Positions 63,595-64,000 of a stretch of DNA of 64,000 nucleotides are shown here, in pieces (the stretch's first letter is position 1; each line of letters opens with the position of its first letter). The stretch is from the NCBI GenBank assembly GCA_964017065.1, contig OZ024787.1, positions 250,501-314,500 of the forward strand, given 5' to 3'. Position numbers and translations under genes: made by a program. The notes beneath the pieces are model-generated. The model was not told the origin of the DNA. It saw only the letters and a program-made list of their open reading frames with translations, and did no database searches. Origin of the DNA: Haliclona indistincta (lineage: Eukaryota; Porifera; Demospongiae; Haplosclerida; Chalinidae).

Positions 63595-64000
63595 CTTAAA
63601 ATCAAAACCAGTTAGCTAATGAGAGTAATCTATTTAATTATTGTCTATTTTTTTGAGCATACATTAAAGTAGAGTTCTGAAAACATAAATTATTAGTAAC
63701 GAAAAGCTTGTGCAGTACCTGCATGCATGGTGGCACACCAGTACAGAGTTGTTTATTCTAAGAATTTGACTATCTAGTCACTCAGGTTTCATAATAATAC
63801 CATTCCCTCAGTCTCGTTGTGGGTAAGCCCTATGTACCGGTGCCGTAATTCACATAGTGCAGGTATTACAAAGGCACGACCATAGCACATGCCAGACTGC
63901 AACTCTCCTCATTTCACAAGACTGGAATCTTTCCAGATACAAAATTACTCAACAAACTATTAGAGTGATCTTCGAGTGGTAAGGCAGAAAAATATTGGTC
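63595..64000. other. Intron of locus 2 to window edge
   Basis: No coding frame or repeat recognised. The 5' exons of locus 2 would lie past the end of the window. Confidence 0.4.

Overview
The window is animal nuclear DNA. Genes are split by short GT-AG introns, and the domains (death domain, RING, TRAF zinc finger, MATH, Ig, neurobeachin-type) are metazoan. Very compact introns, tandem multidomain death-fold/TRAF genes, 2A-like leaders and a dense load of fold-back elements suggest a demosponge such as Amphimedon. That assignment is inference and was not tested. Exons were built by hand from open frame, splice sites and intron phase.

Layout. 0.1-2.4 kb (minus): an Ig-domain receptor with a transmembrane helix and tyrosine tail, broken by a 1.2 kb insertion and an in-frame stop. 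1.1-12.5 kb: nested fold-back elements, a 200-base N gap, tandem repeats. 12.7-22.1 kb (minus): locus 1, a 13-exon gene reading 2A-like leader, death domain, module X, heptad coiled coil, CARD-like domain, second module X, RING, TRAF zinc finger, two MATH domains. 22-30.5 kb: mostly non-coding, with a small LTR retrotransposon and a decayed non-LTR element. 30.5-40.3 kb (minus): locus 3, a paralogue with 2A leader, death domain, module X and a terminal death-fold-like exon, spread apart by a 2 kb transposon palindrome. 40.5-58.9 kb (plus): 5' part of a neurobeachin-like (NBEAL-type) gene whose third intron (11.6 kb) holds a PIF/Harbinger transposon containing smaller elements, one of which contains a DIRS retrotransposon. 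59.3-63.6+ kb (minus): locus 2, a paralogue with module X, coiled coil, RING, TRAF zinc finger and two MATH domains; its 5' end lies beyond the window.

How it fits together. The three minus-strand loci are one expanded family. Their domains are those of innate immune and cell-death adaptors: death-fold domains for assembly, coiled coil for oligomerisation, RING for ubiquitin ligation, MATH for ligand or receptor binding. The leaders of loci 1 and 3 pair a hydrophobic segment with a GD(V/I)ETNPGP motif, the 2A ribosome-skipping signature. Each nascent chain could therefore be partitioned between secretory pathway and cytosol. The 2A exon of locus 1 joins the death-domain exon in phase. This 2A-leader/death/TRAF-E3 composite and its uncharacterised module X are the most interesting content. 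The Ig receptor and the neurobeachin-like gene are separate genes.
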